From SZUA-100 sp965248135 (GTDB taxonomy: Bacteria; Pseudomonadota; Alphaproteobacteria; Rhizobiales; Rhizobiaceae): a DNA stretch of 64,000 nt. The stretch covers positions 124,001-188,000 of the forward strand of contig CBDFIN010000009.1 in NCBI GenBank assembly GCA_965248135.1. Direction: 5' to 3'. The position numbers and the translations under genes were made by a program. The notes beneath the pieces were generated by a model, which worked only from the letters and a program-made list of their open reading frames with translations, made no database searches and was not told the DNA's origin. Within the stretch, counting starts at the first letter, position 1. Each line of letters begins with the position of its first letter. Below, piece by piece: positions 1 through 8,071 of this stretch.

Positions 1-701
1 CTTATTCGGGCACTTTTCTGGCCTTCGCGGATTATAGCCGCGGCGCCATCCGGCTCGGCGCGCTGATGGGTGTGCCGGTTACCCATGTGATGACGCACGA
101 TTCGATCGGGCTTGGCGAAGATGGCCCGACCCATCAGCCGGTCGAACATATTTCAAGCCTCCGCGCGATGCCAAATCTCAATGTGTTCAGGCCGTGCGAT
201 CCGGTGGAGGTGGCGGAATCCTGGGCGTTGGCATTACAATCACAGTCGACCCCGTCGGTGCTCTGTCTGACCCGTCAGGGGATTGCGACCCAGCGCACCA
301 AACACACCAGCGACAATCTTACCGCCAAGGGTGCCTATGTGCTGCGCGATTGCGAAGGTGCGCGTGACGTGACCGTGCTTGCCACCGGTTCGGAAGTTGA
401 GATTGCGGGCGAGGCAGCGCAAAAACTCGCCAATGAAGGTGTCAATGCGGCGGTGGTTTCGATGCCGTGCTGGGAACTATTTGCAGCCCAGGACCAGGCC
501 TACCAGGACAAGGTTCTTGGCGATGTGCCGATGATTGCGGTTGAGGCCGCGATCCGCCATGGCTGGGACCAATGGATTGGCCGCAAGGGCCGCTTTGTCG
601 GCATGAACGGTTTTGGCGCCTCTGCACCGGCTGACCAACTTTATCAACATTTTGGCATTACCGCGGATGCCATCGTCGCCGCCGCCAAAGAACAGATCTG
701 A
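1..701 (+). CDS. tkt: Transketolase, C-terminal part (gene runs off the left edge)
   Basis: This is the 3' end of a thiamine-diphosphate transketolase, which moves two-carbon ketol units between sugar phosphates in the Calvin cycle and pentose phosphate pathway. The open frame is already running at base 3 and ends with TGA at 701, so the true start lies outside the window. Visible are the pyrimidine-binding-domain segment GTFLAFADYSRGAIRL, the family signature THDSIGLGEDGPTHQP near base 105-150, and the C-terminal domain with GSEVEIA. It lies 28 nt before gap on the same strand, with a GAGGA ribosome site in the gap. Its place at the head of gap-pgk-fba-cbbM argues for the Calvin-cycle copy (cbbT role). 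There is no frameshift in the visible part. Family assignment is secure; the cbb-specific role is inferred from context. Confidence 0.95.
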   Translation, partial: YSGTFLAFADYSRGAIRLGALMGVPVTHVMTHDSIGLGEDGPTHQPVEHISSLRAMPNLNVFRPCDPVEVAESWALALQSQSTPSVLCLTRQGIATQRTKHTSDNLTAKGAYVLRDCEGARDVTVLATGSEVEIAGEAAQKLANEGVNAAVVSMPCWELFAAQDQAYQDKVLGDVPMIAVEAAIRHGWDQWIGRKGRFVGMNGFGASAPADQLYQHFGITADAIVAAAKEQI

Positions 702-729
702 CAAATAAATTAACCTGAGGAGCACAACC

Positions 730-1737
730 TTGACCACACGCGTAGCAATCAACGGTTTTGGCCGCATTGGCCGTAACATTCTTCGCGCCATAATCGAATC
801 GGGCCGCACCGACATCGAAGTTGTCGCGATCAACGATCTGGGGCCGGTTGAAACCAATGCACATTTGCTGCGGTTTGACAGTGTGCACGGTCGTTTTCCG
901 GCAAAGGTTACGGTTGACGATGACACCATCGATGTTGGCCGCGGGCCAATCAGGGTAACCGCAATTCGCGATCCGAAGGAGCTGCCCTGGGGTGATCTAA
1001 ACGTCGATATCGCGATGGAATGTACCGGCATATTCACAGCCCGCGACAAGGCGGCCATGCATCTTGATGCCGGAGCCAAGCGGGTTTTAATTTCCGCGCC
1101 CGGTGCAGAAGCCGATAAAACCATTGTCTATGGCGTCAACCACACCGCGCTGGGCGCTGAAGATACGGTTGTCTCCAATGCATCATGCACGACCAATTGC
1201 CTTTCGCCGGTGGCATTCACGCTCAATAATGCGGTTGGCATCAAGCACGGTTTCATGACCACCATTCACTCCTATACCGGTGATCAGCCGACGCTTGATA
1301 CCATGCACAAAGACCTTTACCGGGGCCGCGCGGCGGCGATGTCTATGATCCCGACTTCAACCGGTGCGGCTAAAGCCGTCGGTCTGGTGCTGCCGGAACT
1401 GAGTGGTAAGCTCGACGGTACGTCGATCCGGGTGCCGACCCCGAATGTTTCGGTGGTTGATTTCAAATTCGTTGCCTCCCGCTCGACCTCGGTTGAAGAA
1501 ATTAATGATGCTATCAAGGCTGCCGCCGACGGCAAACTGAAAGGTGTGCTCGGTTATACCGATCTGCCCAATGTGTCGATCGATTTTAATCACGATGCCC
1601 ATTCGTCGATCTTTGCGCTCGACCAGACCAAGGTGCTGGATGGCAGCCTGGTGCGTATTTTGACCTGGTATGACAATGAGTGGGGCTTTTCCAGCCGGAT
1701 GTCAGATACGGCTGTCACTATGGGTGCGCTGATATGA
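730..1737 (+). CDS. gap: Glyceraldehyde-3-phosphate dehydrogenase
   Basis: Type I GAPDH, 335 aa, the usual family length. It interconverts 1,3-bisphosphoglycerate and glyceraldehyde 3-phosphate; next to RuBisCO it probably runs in the reductive direction. The N-terminal Rossmann fold starts with INGFGRIGRN (residues 7-16). The catalytic cysteine is C153 in SASCTTN context, and the catalytic domain carries the phosphate-site segment around GRAAAMSMIPTSTGAA. The start (TTG at 730) sits 9 nt after GAGGAGC; the sequence Thr-Thr-Arg-Val follows directly, as in other family members. The stop TGA (1735-1737) overlaps the pgk ATG at 1734 (ATGA), so translation of the two is probably coupled. Cofactor preference (NAD versus NADP) cannot be settled by eye. 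Confidence 0.97.
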   Translation: MTTRVAINGFGRIGRNILRAIIESGRTDIEVVAINDLGPVETNAHLLRFDSVHGRFPAKVTVDDDTIDVGRGPIRVTAIRDPKELPWGDLNVDIAMECTGIFTARDKAAMHLDAGAKRVLISAPGAEADKTIVYGVNHTALGAEDTVVSNASCTTNCLSPVAFTLNNAVGIKHGFMTTIHSYTGDQPTLDTMHKDLYRGRAAAMSMIPTSTGAAKAVGLVLPELSGKLDGTSIRVPTPNVSVVDFKFVASRSTSVEEINDAIKAAADGKLKGVLGYTDLPNVSIDFNHDAHSSIFALDQTKVLDGSLVRILTWYDNEWGFSSRMSDTAVTMGALI

Positions 1738-2951
1738 GCAATTCGATCAAATCGATTGAAGAGATTGATGTGAAGGGCAAGCTGGTGCTTGTGCGGGCCG
1801 ATCTCAATGTGCCGCTCAAAGGCGAAGTGGTAACCGATGCAACTCGCATCGACCGCTTTTTGCCGACCGCAAGGGGGCTGATGGAGCGCGGCGCCAGGGT
1901 GGTAATCATGTCGCATTTGGGGCGGCCAAGCGGCGAAGCCAATCCGGCATTCTCGCTGGCTCCGGTGGCCAAGGTGTTGTCGTCCAAACTGGGCAAGGAA
2001 ATAACCTTTACTGTCGATTGTGTTGGCGGTGCAACCGAGGAAGCCGTGCATGCGCTGAATGATGGTGAGGTCGCCTTGCTAGAGAATTTGCGTTTTCACA
2101 AGGGCGAGACGGCCAATGACGCGACCTTTGCCACCAGACTGTCAATACTAGGCGATATCTATGTCAATGATGCCTTTTCCACCGCTCATCGGGCCCATGC
2201 TTCGACCCATGCCATAGCCGAGAAATTGCCATCTTATGCTGGTCCTTCTTTGATGGCCGAGATCAGCGCCCTTTCGGCAGCGCTTGATACGCCCGAAAAG
2301 CCGGTTGCAGCGCTGGTTGGCGGCGCCAAGGTGTCGTCAAAAATTGGCGTGCTTGAATTTCTGCTGCCGAAAATGGACAAGCTGATTATCGGCGGCGGCA
2401 TGGCCAACACATTTCTTGCAGCCCTTGGCTACAATGTCGGTAAATCGCTTTGCGAAATGGATGCGCTTGATACGGCCAAGGGTATCATGGAAAAGGCGAA
2501 GGCGGTTGGCTGTGAATTGATCCTGCCGGTCGATGTGGTTGTGGCTGAAAAATTTGCCGCTAATGCGGCCAATCAAACGGTCGCGATTGACGCCATTCCC
2601 GAAGATATGATGGCGCTCGACGTCGGCCCACAATCTGAAACCGCGATAATTGCGGCACTTGCTCAGTGCAGGACCTTGCTATGGAACGGGCCGCTCGGCG
2701 CTTTTGAAATTGAACCCTTCGGGCGTGGCACCTTTGGTGTTGCCAAGGCGGCAGCAGCGCTCACCAAAGCAGGCGAATTAGTCACCGTTGCAGGCGGCGG
2801 CGACACTGCAGCTGCGCTTAATGCAGCCGGTGCATCACAAGATTTTACCTATTTGTCGACGGCAGGCGGCGCATTTCTCGAATGGCTCGAAGGGCGCGAG
2901 TTGCCCGGCGTTGCCGCGATTTCAAACTCAACCAACACGGAGGCCGCATAA
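1734..2951 (+). CDS. pgk: Phosphoglycerate kinase
   Basis: Phosphoglycerate kinase, 405 aa, phosphorylating 3-phosphoglycerate (the RuBisCO product) with ATP. The N-terminal substrate domain has VLVRADLNVPLK and MSHLGRPSG, and the mid-protein lysine-rich motif GGAKVSSK is present. The C-terminal nucleotide domain has the GGGDTAAALN glycine loop close to the end. A longer frame opens at 1680, but ATG 1734 gives the expected N-terminus and the 4-bp ATGA overlap with gap, so it is preferred. The TAA stop shares one base with the fba start (TAATG). The gap-pgk-fba order with overlapping codons indicates one polycistronic transcript. Confidence 0.97.
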   Translation: MSNSIKSIEEIDVKGKLVLVRADLNVPLKGEVVTDATRIDRFLPTARGLMERGARVVIMSHLGRPSGEANPAFSLAPVAKVLSSKLGKEITFTVDCVGGATEEAVHALNDGEVALLENLRFHKGETANDATFATRLSILGDIYVNDAFSTAHRAHASTHAIAEKLPSYAGPSLMAEISALSAALDTPEKPVAALVGGAKVSSKIGVLEFLLPKMDKLIIGGGMANTFLAALGYNVGKSLCEMDALDTAKGIMEKAKAVGCELILPVDVVVAEKFAANAANQTVAIDAIPEDMMALDVGPQSETAIIAALAQCRTLLWNGPLGAFEIEPFGRGTFGVAKAAAALTKAGELVTVAGGGDTAAALNAAGASQDFTYLSTAGGAFLEWLEGRELPGVAAISNSTNTEAA

Positions 2952-4030
2952 TGGCACGTATCACAATGAGACAACTGCTCGATCATGCGGCAGAAAACGG
3001 CTATGGCGTTCCCGCCTTTAACATCAACAATATGGAACAGGGCCTGGCTATTATGGAAGCCGCTTCGGCTTGCGATGCGCCGGTGATTATTCAGGCTTCG
3101 CGCGGTGCGCGCGCCTATGCCGGCGATATCATGTTGACAAAGATGATTGATGCGCTGGCTGAAATGTACCCGAATATTCCGCTTTGCATGCACCAGGATC
3201 ACGGCAATTCCGAAGCTACCTGCATGTCGGCGATCCGCCATGGCTTCACCTCGGTGATGATGGACGGTTCGCTTGAGGCCGATATGAAAACGCCGTCATC
3301 TTATGAATACAATGTCGAGATCACCGAACGTGTGGCCCGCATGGCCCATTGGGTCGGCGCCTCGGTTGAAGGCGAATTGGGCGTGCTCGGTTCCCTTGAG
3401 ACCGGCGAAGGCGATAAGGAAGACGGCCACGGCGCCGAAGGCAAGCTGTCGATGGAGCAGCTTCTCACCGATCCGGACCAGGCGGTTGATTTTGTCGCCA
3501 GGACCAAGGTTGATGCACTGGCGATCGCCATGGGCACCAGCCATGGCGCCTATAAATTCTCCCGCAAGCCGGACGGTGATGTGCTGGCCATGCATGTGGT
3601 TGAAGAAATCAACGCCAAGCTGCCGAATATCCATCTGGTGATGCATGGTTCATCGAGCGTACCGCAGGAACTGCAGGAACTGTTCAATGAATTCGGTGGC
3701 ACCATGCCACAGACCTTTGGCGTGCCGGTTGAAGAGATCGTCCGCGGCATCAAACACGGCGTGCGCAAGGTCAATATTGACACCGATTGCCGCCTCGCCA
3801 TGACTGGTCAGTTCCGTAAAATTGCCCAGCAAGACGGCAAGCAGTTTGATCCGCGCAAATTTTTAAAACCGGCGCTTGATGCGATGAAGGTGCTTTGCCA
3901 CGACCGTTTCGAACAATTCGGCACCGCCGGTAACGCATCCAAAATCAATATCATACCAATCGACGATATGGCGGCGCGTTATGCCGCCGGTGAACTCGAC
4001 CCTAGAATTGCCCCTGCAAAGGCCGCCTGA
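2951..4030 (+). CDS. fba: Class II fructose-bisphosphate aldolase, Calvin-cycle subtype
   Basis: Class II zinc aldolase, 359 aa, condensing dihydroxyacetone phosphate with glyceraldehyde 3-phosphate (and with erythrose 4-phosphate in the Calvin cycle). Zinc-site residues are visible in the CMHQDHGNS segment (H81, D83, H84), with further ligand motifs in the second half (KHGVRKVNIDTDCR). The size and the HQDHG form match the CbbA subtype found in cbb operons. The frame is open from 2882, but ATG 2951, which overlaps the pgk stop by one base, gives the family N-terminus MARITMRQLLDHA. A 62-nt gap with a short palindrome and a tetraloop hairpin separates it from cbbM. Confidence 0.96.
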   Translation: MARITMRQLLDHAAENGYGVPAFNINNMEQGLAIMEAASACDAPVIIQASRGARAYAGDIMLTKMIDALAEMYPNIPLCMHQDHGNSEATCMSAIRHGFTSVMMDGSLEADMKTPSSYEYNVEITERVARMAHWVGASVEGELGVLGSLETGEGDKEDGHGAEGKLSMEQLLTDPDQAVDFVARTKVDALAIAMGTSHGAYKFSRKPDGDVLAMHVVEEINAKLPNIHLVMHGSSSVPQELQELFNEFGGTMPQTFGVPVEEIVRGIKHGVRKVNIDTDCRLAMTGQFRKIAQQDGKQFDPRKFLKPALDAMKVLCHDRFEQFGTAGNASKINIIPIDDMAARYAAGELDPRIAPAKAA

Positions 4031-4045
4031 CGGCAAAATCACACG

Positions 4046-4079
4046 CGCAAATTTGCGAAACAGTTGAGAACGAAAGTTC
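4046..4079 (+). promoter_or_regulatory. Palindrome and GAAA-tetraloop hairpin in the cbbM leader
   Basis: The 62-nt fba-cbbM spacer holds a perfect 12-bp palindrome, CGCAAATTTGCG (4046-4057). Immediately before the AAGGAGA ribosome site (4081) is a 4-bp hairpin closed by a GNRA loop, GAAC-GAAA-GTTC (4068-4079). Either could influence cbbM mRNA processing or translation relative to the upstream enzymes. The palindrome could also be an operator. No function is known; the structures themselves are plain in the sequence. Confidence 0.35.
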
Positions 4080-4092
4080 CAAGGAGATAAAA

Positions 4093-5475
4093 ATGGACCA
4101 GTCAAGTCGCTATGCCGACCTTAGTTTAACAGAAAAAGACCTCATAGCGGGCGGCGATCACGTGCTTGTCGCCTACAAGATGAAACCGAAAGCCGGATTT
4201 AGCGGATTTCTCGCGACAGCGGCCCATTTTGCCGCTGAATCTTCAACCGGCACCAATGTTGATGTATCCACTACCGATGATTTCACCCGTGGTGTGGACG
4301 CCATTGTTTACGAAGTAGATGAAGCCAAAGAGGTGATGAAAATCGCCTATCCGACGGCGTTGTTCGATCGCAACATCATTGATGGCAGGGCGATGATTTG
4401 TTCATTCCTCACTCTTTGCATCGGCAACAATCAGGGCATGGGCGATGTTGAATACGCCAAGATGTATGATTTCTATGTGCCGCCGAAATATCTGAAATTG
4501 TTTGATGGCCCATCGACGACAATAAGCGATTTGTGGCGAGTGCTTGGCCGTCCGCATGTCGATGGCGGCTTTATCGTGGGAACCATTGTCAAGCCGAAGC
4601 TCGGCCTGCGCCCCAAACCCTTCGCTGATGCCTGCTACGACTTCTGGCTCGGTGGTGATTTCATCAAGAACGACGAGCCGCAGGGCAATCAGTTATTTGC
4701 TCCATTGAAAGAAGTCATGCCCCTGGTGGCCGATGCAATGAAACGCGCCCAGGACAAAACCGGCGAAGCAAAACTGTTTTCCGCCAATATCACAGCCGAT
4801 GATCATTTTGAGATGATGGCCCGTGGCGAGTTTATTCTGGAGACATTTGCTGAAAATGCCGATCACGTGGCTTTCCTGGTCGATGGCTATGTCGCTGGTC
4901 CGGCGGCGATCACCACCGCGCGACGTGGTTTTCCAAACCAATATCTGCACTATCACCGGGCTGGTCATGGTGCGGTGACTTCACCGCAATCACAGCGCGG
5001 CTACACGGCTTTTGTGTTGTCGAAAATGGCGCGGCTGCAGGGCGCTTCCGGCATTCACACCGGCACCATGGGTTATGGCAAGATGGAAGGCGAAAGGTCT
5101 GACATCGACATGGCCTTTATGATCATGCAGGACAGTGCTGATGGTCCGTTCTATCATCAACAATGGCATGGCATGAACCCGACGACGCCGATCATTTCCG
5201 GCGGCATGAATGCGCTTCGCATGCCCGGCTTCTTCGAAAACCTCGGCACCTCGAACCTGATCATGACTGCAGGAGGTGGATCCTACGGCCATATTGATGG
5301 CGCTGCAAACGGTGCCAAGTCGCTCCGTCAGGCGGAGCTGTGCTGGAAGGAAGGTGCCGATCCGGTCGAATTTGCCAAGGACCACCACGAATTTGCCCGA
5401 GCCTTCGAAAGCTTCCCGGAGGATGCCGATGCGATTTATCCCGGATGGCGTGATAAGCTGAAGATCGCAGCCTAG
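4093..5475 (+). CDS. cbbM: Form II ribulose-1,5-bisphosphate carboxylase/oxygenase large subunit
   Basis: Form II RuBisCO, 460 aa, carboxylating or oxygenating ribulose 1,5-bisphosphate; it acts without a small subunit, and no cbbS follows. Active-site loops are intact: TIVKPKLGLRP (K167 and K169), and GGDFIKNDEPQ with the carbamylated lysine K192 plus D194 and E195. These correspond, shifted by one, to K166/K191/D193/E194 of the Rhodospirillum rubrum enzyme. The start at ATG 4093 follows AAGGAGATAAAA. Form II enzymes have low CO2/O2 specificity, so 2-phosphoglycolate production is expected. This fits the phosphoglycolate phosphatase downstream and the nearby glycine cleavage genes. The TAG stop lies inside the first CTAGTGG motif of the hairpin array that follows. 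Confidence 0.98.
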   Translation: MDQSSRYADLSLTEKDLIAGGDHVLVAYKMKPKAGFSGFLATAAHFAAESSTGTNVDVSTTDDFTRGVDAIVYEVDEAKEVMKIAYPTALFDRNIIDGRAMICSFLTLCIGNNQGMGDVEYAKMYDFYVPPKYLKLFDGPSTTISDLWRVLGRPHVDGGFIVGTIVKPKLGLRPKPFADACYDFWLGGDFIKNDEPQGNQLFAPLKEVMPLVADAMKRAQDKTGEAKLFSANITADDHFEMMARGEFILETFAENADHVAFLVDGYVAGPAAITTARRGFPNQYLHYHRAGHGAVTSPQSQRGYTAFVLSKMARLQGASGIHTGTMGYGKMEGERSDIDMAFMIMQDSADGPFYHQQWHGMNPTTPIISGGMNALRMPGFFENLGTSNLIMTAGGGSYGHIDGAANGAKSLRQAELCWKEGADPVEFAKDHHEFARAFESFPEDADAIYPGWRDKLKIAA

Positions 5476-5769
5476 TGGATAGAACGAGACATTTGAGTCC
5501 CTCGGTGCAAAGAGGAATTCTTCAACAACATACTCAAATGTCTCGATAATTCTGTCCGCCACTAAAGAATCTAGCGGTTCGAGGCGTTAGGTTCGAACCA
5601 CTAGTGGTTCTGTACCAACATTTGCATCCGCCAGCGGCTCGTACTTATGGCAAATGTTGGAATCATAAGAACCACTAGAATTCAATAAGTTGCTAGTGGT
5701 CTTTGTGGCCAAAACGCTTGAAAAAGAACGTACTGAAAAGGGATTCAAGCGTTTCGGCCAGACCACTAG
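5472..5769. repeat. Array of four hairpins framed by CTAGTGG / CCACTAG
   Basis: Between cbbM and rpe there are four consecutive imperfect inverted repeats. (1) 5472-5564: arms share CGAGACATTTGAGT (14 bp) and end in TAGTGG/CCACTA. (2) 5571-5604: CTAGCGGTTCGA against TTCGAACCACTAG, with a short loop. (3) 5601-5677: CTAGTGGTTCT and CCAACATTTGC are both repeated in reverse complement. (4) 5693-5769: CTAGTGGTCT...GGCC and AACGCTTGAA are repeated in reverse complement. Units 2 and 3 share one CCACTAGTGG box. The inner arms differ between units, but the outer CTAGTGG box recurs, so this looks like a clustered family of palindromic elements rather than one terminator. No T-run follows any stem. The array could set cbbM mRNA stability or partial termination before rpe. 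The unit boundaries are read directly; function is unknown. Confidence 0.75.
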
Positions 5770-5821
5770 TTGGGAACAAGCCAACAAAGTGGTGCGTTTT
5801 TGAAGTGAGCGATGCTACTTT

Positions 5822-5845
5822 AATCCCGGGGCCTGGTCCCGGGAT
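5822..5845. repeat. ATCCCGGG hairpin upstream of rpe
   Basis: A separate perfect stem, ATCCCGGG (5823-5830) with CCCGGGAT (5838-5845), loop GCCTGGT. It lies about 50 nt beyond the CTAGTGG array and 65 nt before rpe. Palindromes of this type recur between genes in many alphaproteobacteria (general knowledge; not checked here). No U-tract follows, so it is not a standard intrinsic terminator. The remaining bases between 5770 and 5909 contain no recognisable gene. Confidence 0.5.
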
Positions 5846-5909
5846 GGCGTGCTAACTGCGTGTTGATTGTTGCGGCAGATTAAACCGAAATTTCAATTGG
5901 ATATGACAC

Positions 5910-6575
5910 ATGGCTGATAATGTGATTCTCTCTCCTTCAATTCTGTCCTCCGATTTCGGCAGGCTGGCCGAGGAAATTAGTGATGTCGACAAGATGGGTG
6001 CGGACTGGATTCATCTCGATGTGATGGACGGTCATTTTGTCTCCAACATCACCTTCGGGCCACCAATCGTAAAGGCGGTGCGTCATGCCTCCGACAAGGT
6101 GTTCGATTGTCATTTGATGATCGAGCCGGCTGATCCCTATCTTGCGGCTTTTGCCGATGCGGGCTGTGACTATATCACCGTCCATGCAGAGGCTTGCACT
6201 CACCTGCACGGGTCGCTGCAGACAATTCGCAGGCTGGGCAAAAAATCCGGTGTATCGCTGAACCCGGCCACACCGGAAAGCGTGATCGAATATGTGCTCA
6301 ACGATATTGATTTAATCCTGGTGATGAGTGTCAATCCCGGCTTTGGCGGTCAAAAATTCATTGCCGATGTGGTCGAGAAAATTCGCCGCATCAAGGCGAT
6401 GATAGGTGACCGGCCAATCGATATCGAAGTCGACGGTGGTGTCGACCCGGTTACTGCACCGCTTTGTGTCGAGGCTGGCGCAACGGCACTGGTTGCCGGT
6501 TCGGCGATTTTCAAGGGTGGCACACCGGAGCATTATAAGGCCAATATGCAGGCCATCCGCGACGCTTGCAAATAG
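5910..6575 (+). CDS. rpe: Ribulose-phosphate 3-epimerase
   Basis: TIM-barrel epimerase of 221 aa interconverting ribulose 5-phosphate and xylulose 5-phosphate for RuBP regeneration. Signature segments are present: SPSILSSDFGRL at the N-terminus, HLDVMDGHFVSNITFGP with metal-binding His/Asp, SVNPGFGGQKF, and the C-terminal EVDGGV and VAGSAIF phosphate loops. ATG 5910 gives the standard N-terminus; no strong ribosome site precedes it. It is 434 nt from cbbM across the hairpin array, so it may have its own promoter or be expressed at a lower level. It is followed after 20 nt by gph. Confidence 0.97.
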   Translation: MADNVILSPSILSSDFGRLAEEISDVDKMGADWIHLDVMDGHFVSNITFGPPIVKAVRHASDKVFDCHLMIEPADPYLAAFADAGCDYITVHAEACTHLHGSLQTIRRLGKKSGVSLNPATPESVIEYVLNDIDLILVMSVNPGFGGQKFIADVVEKIRRIKAMIGDRPIDIEVDGGVDPVTAPLCVEAGATALVAGSAIFKGGTPEHYKANMQAIRDACK

Positions 6576-6595
6576 TCAAAAAAAAGCCAGTTCAC

Positions 6596-7294
6596 ATGAC
6601 CAAAACAACTTTGATCTTTGATCTTGACGGCACCATTGTGCATTCAGCACCTGATCTGACCCACGCGGTCAATCATGTTCTGGTACCCTTGAGCCATAAG
6701 CCACTGTCGGTGGCGGAAATAACCGGCATGATCGGCAATGGTATGCCGAAATTAATGGAACGCGGCTTGGCGGCGCGGGGCGTTGAGTGTTCTGAAGCTG
6801 AATTTCAAGAGCATTTCGATGATTTGCGCACTTATTATGAGACCAATAGCTGTGTCGACACGATCATTTTTCCAGGCGCCGTCGAAATGCTGGAGAAGGT
6901 TCGCGATGAAGGCTGTTTGACCGCAATCTGCACCAACAAACTTGAGACCATCACCCGGACGATGCTTGAAGAATTGAAGCTGGCACATCTGTTTGACGGC
7001 GTCGTCGGGTCTGAACCGCCAAGACCGCGCAAGCCAGCGGCAGACCCGGTCTATCTGGCGATTGAACGGGCCGGGGGGACGCGGGAGAATTCGATCATGA
7101 TTGGCGATTCTCCCGCTGATATCGGTGCCGGCAAGGCGGCTGGTCTTGTAACCATTGCCGTTTCCTATGGATACACAAATGTGCCACCGGATGAACTTGG
7201 TGCAGATCTCTTAATCGACCGGCTGGACCAGGTGTTTGATGCGGTGCGTCAGGTCGAACCAATGTTAACGGGACAGGCAGACGAATTGCCATGA
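6596..7294 (+). CDS. gph: Phosphoglycolate phosphatase (HAD family)
   Basis: HAD hydrolase of 232 aa with the nucleophile motif FDLDGTIVHS (D9, D11), a cap region, and the acidic motif MIGDSPADIGAGKAAG near residue 168. Its length and motif spacing match Gph/CbbZ, which dephosphorylates the 2-phosphoglycolate made by RuBisCO oxygenation. The open frame extends to 6566, but ATG 6596 gives the expected N-terminus. Its last codon overlaps the next gene by 4 bp (ATGA at 7291). The position in a form II RuBisCO operon strongly favours the photorespiratory role over other sugar-phosphate substrates, though substrate cannot be read from sequence. Confidence 0.9.
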   Translation: MTKTTLIFDLDGTIVHSAPDLTHAVNHVLVPLSHKPLSVAEITGMIGNGMPKLMERGLAARGVECSEAEFQEHFDDLRTYYETNSCVDTIIFPGAVEMLEKVRDEGCLTAICTNKLETITRTMLEELKLAHLFDGVVGSEPPRPRKPAADPVYLAIERAGGTRENSIMIGDSPADIGAGKAAGLVTIAVSYGYTNVPPDELGADLLIDRLDQVFDAVRQVEPMLTGQADELP

Positions 7295-8037
7295 CCCTGC
7301 AAGCACTCATTTTTGACGTTGATGGCACCTTGGCCGAGACGGAAGAGGTTCACCGCCAGGCGTTTAATCTGGCCTTTGCCGCGTTCGGTCTTGACTGGCA
7401 CTGGGACCAGAAACTCTATAAGCACCTTCTTGGTGTCACTGGCGGGAAGGAACGGATCACCCGCTATTTCGATGAGATCGGCTATCCGACAGGTGGCCCG
7501 TTGCGCGGTCAGATAGCTGAAATACATGGGCTGAAGACAAGGCACTATGTTGAGCATGTTTCCAGTGGCACGCTGCAACTGCGGCCGGGTGTGGCGCGAT
7601 TGATGGGCGAAGCGGTGGCGGCCCGCATCGCCGTGGCAATTGCCACGACCACAAGTCTGGCCAATGTCAAGGCTTTGATGGAAACCAGTTTTCCCGCGAA
7701 GATTGTCCAGGCGATTAAGATTGTCGGCGCTGGTGATATGGTCGAAAACAAGAAGCCTGCGCCGGATGTCTATAATCTGGTGCTGGACCGGCTTGGTTTT
7801 AAACCCGAAGAATGTATGGCTTTCGAAGATTCAAAAAACGGCCTGCTTTCGGCGCTTGCCGCTGGCATTCCGACACTGATCACTCCGGGGATTTATACCG
7901 ATGACCACGACTTTTGCGGTGCTGCGGCTGTGGTCAGCGATTTGGGAGAGCCTGATGCGCCCTATCGGCCCATTGCCGGTTTCGAGGCAGGGCAGGGCAT
8001 CGTTGATGTGGCGATGCTAAAACAAATGTGCCAATAG
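7291..8037 (+). CDS. cbbY: CbbY-type HAD phosphatase
   Basis: HAD hydrolase of 248 aa with LIFDVDGTLAETEEVHR at the N-terminus (D9, D11) and MAFEDSKNGLLSALAAG in the C-terminal half, the CbbY pattern. CbbY homologues remove xylulose 1,5-bisphosphate, a RuBisCO misfire inhibitor (established for the family). Its start overlaps gph by 4 bp, so it is translationally coupled. Residues TEEVHRQAFNLAF and WDQKLYKHLLGVTGGKER form the cap entry typical of this subfamily. A DDAH-family gene begins 34 nt later and may be part of the same transcript. Confidence 0.92.
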   Translation: MTLQALIFDVDGTLAETEEVHRQAFNLAFAAFGLDWHWDQKLYKHLLGVTGGKERITRYFDEIGYPTGGPLRGQIAEIHGLKTRHYVEHVSSGTLQLRPGVARLMGEAVAARIAVAIATTTSLANVKALMETSFPAKIVQAIKIVGAGDMVENKKPAPDVYNLVLDRLGFKPEECMAFEDSKNGLLSALAAGIPTLITPGIYTDDHDFCGAAAVVSDLGEPDAPYRPIAGFEAGQGIVDVAMLKQMCQ

Positions 8038-8071
8038 TCTGTGAAATGATTTTCCGCAACGGGAGAGATAC

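Noticed and set aside
477..1124. Minus-strand 215-codon frame over tkt and gap
   Set aside because: Antisense shadow of two well-conserved genes with high third-position GC; no ribosome site and no recognisable domain.
4990..5562. Minus-strand 190-codon frame over cbbM and the first hairpin
   Set aside because: It is antisense to the intact, fully conserved RuBisCO gene, and its start lies in a palindromic arm; it shows no family features.
5571..5604. GGTTCGAACC-like string resembling a tRNA T-loop
   Set aside because: It is part of a short CTAGTGG hairpin; no acceptor, D-arm or anticodon arm can be built around it.
5472..5845. Hairpin array considered as a CRISPR array
   Set aside because: The units are palindromes with different inner sequences and irregular spacing; there are no identical direct repeats with unique spacers and no cas genes.
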